This document shows positions 58,690 to 64,000 of a DNA stretch of 64,000 nt, piece after piece; the first letter of the stretch is position 1, and each line of letters starts with the position of its first letter. Origin of the DNA: Chrysoporthe austroafricana (Eukaryota; Ascomycota; Sordariomycetes; Diaporthales; Cryphonectriaceae); contig JYIP02000008.1 of NCBI GenBank assembly GCA_001051155.2, forward strand, positions 2,790,001-2,854,000, written 5' to 3'. The position numbers and the translations under genes were made by a program. The notes below the pieces were generated by a model. It saw only the letters and a list, made by a program, of their open reading frames with translations, had not been told where the DNA came from and ran no database searches.

Positions 58690-61600
58690 GGCGGAGTAAA
58701 CGTGGTGACAAGGTCCTCCAGGAGGGAGAGGTTGTGGTAGAGTCAAGACAAAAGCTATAGCAGTCAGGCTTGAAGGTGGGATGGATGCATCTTTGGATGG
58801 AGGGGCACCTGGGAAGAGCTGCCAGCTGGCGCCGGGCAGGCCGTGCCTTGAGACACCTGGCAGGCAAGAATCACAATCCGGCGCCGTCCAATACAACTAG
58901 CGTCTCCTCCAGGACGAAGGTTCGTATCGCCTTCGAGCGTGTCAACTGTCGCTTCAAGATGATAGCGTCGCGGCGAGGAAGATAGGCGAGCGGGTGCACG
59001 AACGGACACGGCGGACTGCCTGCGCACCCCAGACGTATTCAATAGTTGCAGCTTGTTCCGTGGTTGCATACAATAGACCAAAGATTTAGGGGTCAAATTG
59101 CCACGCGAGTGCGCAACTATTCAGGCTTTACACCCACACGCGCTTGTCCTCCTATTGTAATTTTGTTTAATAATTCCACCCATATAGCAGATTTTAACAA
59201 TATTGATTATGAGCCGTGCCTCGACGCTTTGAGAAGAACAACTACTTCAAATCTCACAGAGGCTAATGTATGGACATGTTCCAACTTTGTTGTTCTTGCT
59301 ATCGCCAGGTACACATAGACTCAGCGCATGAGTCAACGGGCTGGAGAGGCCTATAGAACGATTATATTGACGCTTGTGATGCGCTTCATGAGCAGCAGAT
59401 CTCTGCATTGGTTCTCAGTAACATTAGGGTAAGCCAGCAAGTTAGCTCTGAAGATGCGTCTTGGGTCATGGTATCAAGAAAGTGATCAAGCCAAGATTTG
59501 AGTGTGAGTCTTCATACTCCACCGTTTACTCTTTTTTGGAGGGGCCGGGGGGGGGGGGCGCCAGGCTTGGCTTCGCAGTTACGAGACACCATATTGCTAG
59601 GCATAGTGCCTAACCTCGTAGCCTCGGATGGTTTTATTGTGACACTCGTGGTCTTTTTAGCTCATCAAAATAGATATTTGAATGTGTGATGCGTGTAATG
59701 ATGTTCACATATATACAAATACATAATTGCTGACTTGCCACCTCTCAACTCGTTTTTTTTCTGGATATATAGGCAGATTGTCGACTTGAGCGAGGGGGAC
59801 AGACTCAGGTGATCCCCAACCGCTCGCTGCCACCGAAGGCAAGATCCCCTTAATTTAATATGTCCAGGCCTTTCTCGCATATGTCGAATGCGTTCTCTCA
59901 ACTTTGTCACTCAGCGCTCTTAGCACAGAATAGCTCACGAGCCACCTTCATATCGAATGGGTCGATATTATTACATTATACTGGGTTCTGAGGTCAGGAC
60001 TGATGGAGCCATACTTGTAGGGGAAACAAAATACACATTGTCTTAGGGTTGAGTGGCAGCGCATATTGCGGACTCCGCAGGGAGCTTGAACAAGAGTCAT
60101 TCTAATTTTCTTCACTCCAGCCGGGTGCCTGTCGCTCCCAGCGTAGTTTCTCATGTGGGATAGAGAAGCAGCATTTGCCATATGGACTTGCGGCCAGACA
60201 AAAGATCTGGGGACCCCTTCAATCATACACTGTGCTACATAGCCTGGTACGCACTCCGGAATATCCGGTCTATCGCGGCACGTTCCTCATACAGTCCTTA
60301 TCATCTCATAATGCAGCTTAGCGCGTGATTAGATGAAGCAAGACATTACCGCTAAATCTGGGTGTGATGTGTTGCTGCCCTCCGTGCTAGGGTAATTGGC
60401 TGTCGAGCCACTTTGCGGTTGTCAATGTGGTCGCTTGAGTCATTCTAAGAATACCATGGAACCACCACGAGTAAACCCGTGATGCAGCATGATGCAGCAG
60501 AAGCCTGCCTGTGCAGACGATCTCCACAGCTCGAGCACGCTTATGGCGGAGCCTGGCATGGCAGTGCTCCATGAGCTAGCTACTTATCGGATACTGTGTG
60601 TGTACCGTGATGGTGGTCAAACCTCGACCCGCTTGTCAGGGACCCAGAGATCCACCATGCCAGCTTACTCGGCGGAGTTTTCCGAATGTCACTGCGGGTA
60701 GATATCGCAATTATTTGCCAGTGGTGCTGTGATTGTTTTGCAACGGCGAAAGCCTGCAGCATCGGCATTTCGAGGCAGCATTATCACCGAGGCTTCGACT
60801 CACGGAGTCTTCCATTTAGACATGATCCACTATGCCATCTAGCTAACTAAGCAGACCAATTGGTTAATTATAGCAGTTCACACTGGAGTGACTGATATTG
60901 CTAAGGCTGAAATTGATACGATCCATTGATTGCCTGCTGCTCACTGAACTTGACGAGACAGAATTTGGGGAACTAGCAGTAGATATCCTCACAGCCGGAC
61001 ATAGCGCGAGGAACAGCTATACATATGCTATATTGGCTGAATACAACGGTCTATCTCTCGTTAGCACTGTATCGCTTGGTCTAAATGCTGACTGATACTG
61101 CCTGTTCAACGAGAACATACACGTGTCTTCCGGGCCAGGTCGGCAGGTAAACTGACACTGTGATTTGCGACGCTTTTTATAGTGTCATCTCGTCTTGAGA
61201 GAGGTTCTGTTTGCTGTCACATGATATAAATGTCGTTCTAGGGTAGAGAAAGTCTACATGAGCACCAACTTAAGTTCGAAATTCGATGCATGCTCGATAC
61301 ACTGGTGAGTACGAGCAGAGATAATGAGTAAGTAATTATCCAGCCCACGCGGATCATTCCCACGGACTCACGGCGAAGCAGGGTCTTCAGTTGGGCTATC
61401 AGTCGCCAGTCTCCTCGGACCAGGCCATGTTTGTTTTGTGACGAGATTTATTTAATCGCTTACGCGAAATCTCACATTCTATACCACTAATTTAAGACAT
61501 GATTTGCATCTTGATTGCATTGGAGCTGTGTCCTCGCAGGAGGCCGGTGATTATAGTAAGACGTCGGAGCGAGTCCCTCTGTATCGCAGCCGCTATATCC

Positions 61601-63448
61601 TCCCGCCTGTCTTAGCCTTATAACATACCTTATAGCAAAAGTACCTAGGGGTTGCCATTGAACAGGGGATTGTCTGACTCGGTGAATGTTCGCCGCCGCC
61701 GAGCTTTGCTTTGGTAGGCGCGTACTGTATACTATAGATAGTACATAGTATGATCTTCTGATTTTGGCCGCACTGCATACTTGTACATAGTATCCGCGTT
61801 CATCTGCCGTTTTTTAGGTTAGCCACGAGATGGAAATGTGCCGGGTTTAGGGAGGGACATAGTATCCACCTGCCACCGTGCCACTCACGCCACTGAATAA
61901 AAACCTTGCGCAGGACCGTTGGGTCGGTCCAATCGTGCTAGTACTCAGTATGTTCTAGGCCCCTTGACCGCCTGTCTATCCTCCCAGATCCCACGTGCGC
62001 TTCATTTCGGAGCATACCAGCAGCAAAGGAGATTTGGCCCCAGCGATAAGTCTTCTGACCGTCGCTACTTAGGACCACCAGCCGACGCCACACGTCCACC
62101 ATATTTCCCAGGCCCAGACTGGTCGAGGTCGCCGAGTCCCAGGCAGCTCCAGCAGGCTCGAAACGTGTCACTTGGTAACCTTATCGCAAGGCGTTCGTGG
62201 CAATATTGCTGCTGGGGCTTTCGGCTTATCTGCGATTTAGTACTAATACGTGGTAGAGGGGCTGCGATCCTTCATCGGATTGCGATGATCGAAACACAGC
62301 CTTCCGAGGGTCTGGGATGGATCGATCAAAGCCACAGCCATGTTGAACCCCAGGCGGGTCGAGTACCCATAAGCGCCATACTGGGGCCGTAGGTAGTCTC
62401 TGCACAGTGTAACAATACCTAGGTAGCCACCAGGACAGGCTTGCGAATGCGATGACAAAGGTCTCCTTCCACCTGTTCCTTTTGGCACGGGCCTTTTGTT
62501 GCAGAGCATTCCATTCTGGGCATGCAGTTCATAGACGTCGGGGCTAATTCTGCGCGCAGGCTGGCCCTGCATAAGGAGTACAAATGCCACATCCTGAGAT
62601 GCCCATAACCGGGGATCCCAACCCGATCTCTCAGGACACGCCCTGTTTTCAATATGAGGACCCTCTCGCAGCGGTGACCCTCGAGAAATACCTACCGCAG
62701 CTTGACAGCCACGGCATAGTGGTGACTGCCCCCGGCCTGGGACCATCTTTTGCGAGCCTTCTCCCGGCCCTCTCCAGGGTTTCCGACTCTCTATGTTGCA
62801 GCGTTGTTCCCTACGTCTCCTATCTTGGGGCATCACTCACCCTTGCGGAAGAGGCATCTTGCAGACTCTGTCTTCACACCGGACTCACATACGCGATAGG
62901 CACACAGTGCACGCTATCTTCCACCGCCCGACCCGCGACGACAGTATACCCAAGCCGAGCTAGAGAGTGTTCTCTCGTACAACCCCGTGCAAATTGCCCT
63001 TGTTTATATACTTCCATGACGCGTTCGCATTGGCCACTCGGAGCTGATCATCGCATCCGCCCTCGCGCCGCGGCGTCGGTGTTTGTGCTTGTGCTTTGCA
63101 GCCGACAGGCTTGCCCTCGAGCACAAGCAGCGGAGCCTAGCCGAGGTGAGCTGAGAAACTGTTACGTATGCCCCGTTGTGCAGAGGGCAAAAGGACAGTG
63201 GAACGCCTTCGGGATTGCTCTTAAGGTACCTAGAAGCCACAGGGCCACAACGGACAACAGCTACACCAGGTCCTCATCGGCGCCACTCGGTTTTGCTCCT
63301 CCTTAACCCTGCGAACACCGGCAAGATCCGTCTCACGAAGGGCCACGTCGACCTGGGGGACAATCAGTTCGCACCCGACTACGTCGACAGGGTACACCTC
63401 TCAGACCCGAGCTTGGATCCGGTCCGGCGGCGGCGGCCCTGGCACAAT
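58690..63448. other. About 4.8 kb gene-free, mostly AT-rich
   Basis: After the CGI121 promoter the sequence is AT-rich and full of stops from about 59.1 to 62 kb, with a poly-G run at about 59546-59557. From 62.2 to 63.3 kb frames of 200-240 codons open on both strands in GC-richer DNA, but their products are low-complexity and match nothing I know. This last part is more likely the long promoter of the regulator at 63449, with a TATATA at 63005-63010. Confidence 0.5.
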
Positions 63449-64000
63449 ATGCATGCTGGACGTTCTACGAAGCGGCCAGGCGACGGCATGGCTTCGCCTC
63501 TAGACAGCCCGTCCGGCTCGGCCAAGTCAAAGCTTCCTAGACTGGAAAAGAGGACGGAGGACTTTTCGTCGATCGTCAAGAACAAGCTTTCGTCTTATTC
63601 ACGAACGGGTCAGGCTTGTGACCGATGCAAGGTACGTCGTTCATTCTAAAGTAGCCGTTTCGAGTCTCGTTCGTCCTTCCGTCCTCTCGCCTCCTTCTTC
63701 TTATCCGGAGTGCCGCCAGTACCGTGCGGGCAAGAAACTCCACTCTATATGTTTTCGATGCTTCGGCTGCAATCAGAAAAGTCAATTGGAATAGAACCCG
63801 CAGGCTACTCGGGCCTAGCAACGCAGAAAGTGTCACCGGCTGCCACAGATGGTCACTGTTCTTCTTCCGCACCCTTATATTACTACAGTGTATTGCATGA
63901 CGGCCCTGTCTGACCTGCGCGTAATACCCTCCACAGGTTCGCAAGATCCGTTGCGATGCGCTTCCTGATGGATGCACCAACTGCACCCAACAAAATCTTG
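63449..64000 (+). CDS. Zn(II)2Cys6 transcription factor (5' part, cut by window edge)
   Basis: Exon 1 is 63449-63631 and exon 2 starts at 63937 and runs off the window. The protein begins MHAGRSTKRPGDGMASPLDS, with an alternative start at 63488, and has a basic/Ser-rich lead before the zinc cluster. After splicing this reads GQACDRCK-VRKIRCDALPDGCTNC, giving C-x2-C-x6-C-x6-C-x2-C with the sixth Cys expected just beyond the edge. The intron (305 nt, GTACGT...CACAG) falls between the second and third Cys, and is long for this window. The sequence around the cluster is of a subclass common in filamentous ascomycetes, but I cannot name the orthologue without the rest. Confidence 0.8.

Noticed and set aside
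62584..63306. 240-codon plus-strand frame before the last regulator
   Set aside because: Both strands are open here, the product has no recognisable domain or membrane pattern, and the position fits a long regulator promoter.
1..64000. tRNA, 5S rRNA and CRISPR arrays
   Set aside because: I scanned by eye for B-box-like motifs and regularly spaced repeats and found none that fold or repeat convincingly; a proper tRNA search was not possible.

Overview
The window looks like nuclear DNA of a filamentous ascomycete (Pezizomycotina, most likely Sordariomycetes). The genes are split by short introns of about 50-120 nt with GT-AG (occasionally GC-AG) borders. Families present are fungal-typical: Zn2Cys6 regulators, Clr5, DUF3176, DUF6594, a TRI12-like MFS pump and a GH32 invertase. 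GC-rich blocks of genes alternate with long, stop-rich, AT-richer stretches that hold few or no genes. Splice borders were read by eye; each model was checked for frame continuity across its introns. No rRNA, tRNA, CRISPR or complete transposon was recognised.

Layout. 0-9.3 kb: a gene-poor block with two paralogous DUF3176 membrane proteins on opposite strands (1982-4456 minus; 6907-9296 plus, interrupted by one in-frame TGA), separated by a degenerate inverted repeat near 5 kb. 9.6-11.4 kb: a secreted GH32 invertase/inulinase with a TATA box. 11.4-15.4 kb: no convincing gene. 15.4-31.9 kb: a metabolic block with an HPP-family membrane protein, a Zn2Cys6 regulator, a Dal5-like anion permease, a type-B carboxylesterase, ACC deaminase, a TRI12-like efflux pump, a small Myb/SANT-like protein and maleylacetate reductase. 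Regulator, importer, hydrolase, PLP deaminase, exporter and a lower-pathway aromatic reductase together could form a catabolic or detoxification cluster, although no ring hydroxylase or dioxygenase is in the window. 33.7-38.6 kb: a Clr5-domain protein and a glycine-rich-domain (DUF1399-type) protein whose Gly/Cys tail is built from two mini-exons. 38.6-48.4 kb: a sparse block with a small signal-peptide/transmembrane protein, a tandem-retropepsin plus C2H2 zinc-finger protein and a DUF6594 membrane protein. 48.4-58.7 kb: a second gene block with an alpha-glucoside/sugar MFS transporter, a conserved 170-aa protein divergent from a Tim17-like membrane protein, mitochondrial proline dehydrogenase, a relic region, and the KEOPS subunit CGI121. 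58.7-63.4 kb: AT-rich and gene-free. 63.4 kb to the edge: the start of another Zn2Cys6 regulator.

The item I consider most unusual is the gene at 42.9-44.75 kb. It carries two complete retropepsin-like aspartic protease halves in tandem, both with the catalytic D-S/T-G motif and the later hydrophobic-hydrophobic-Gly motif, followed by three C2H2 fingers, the last of which exists only after splicing.
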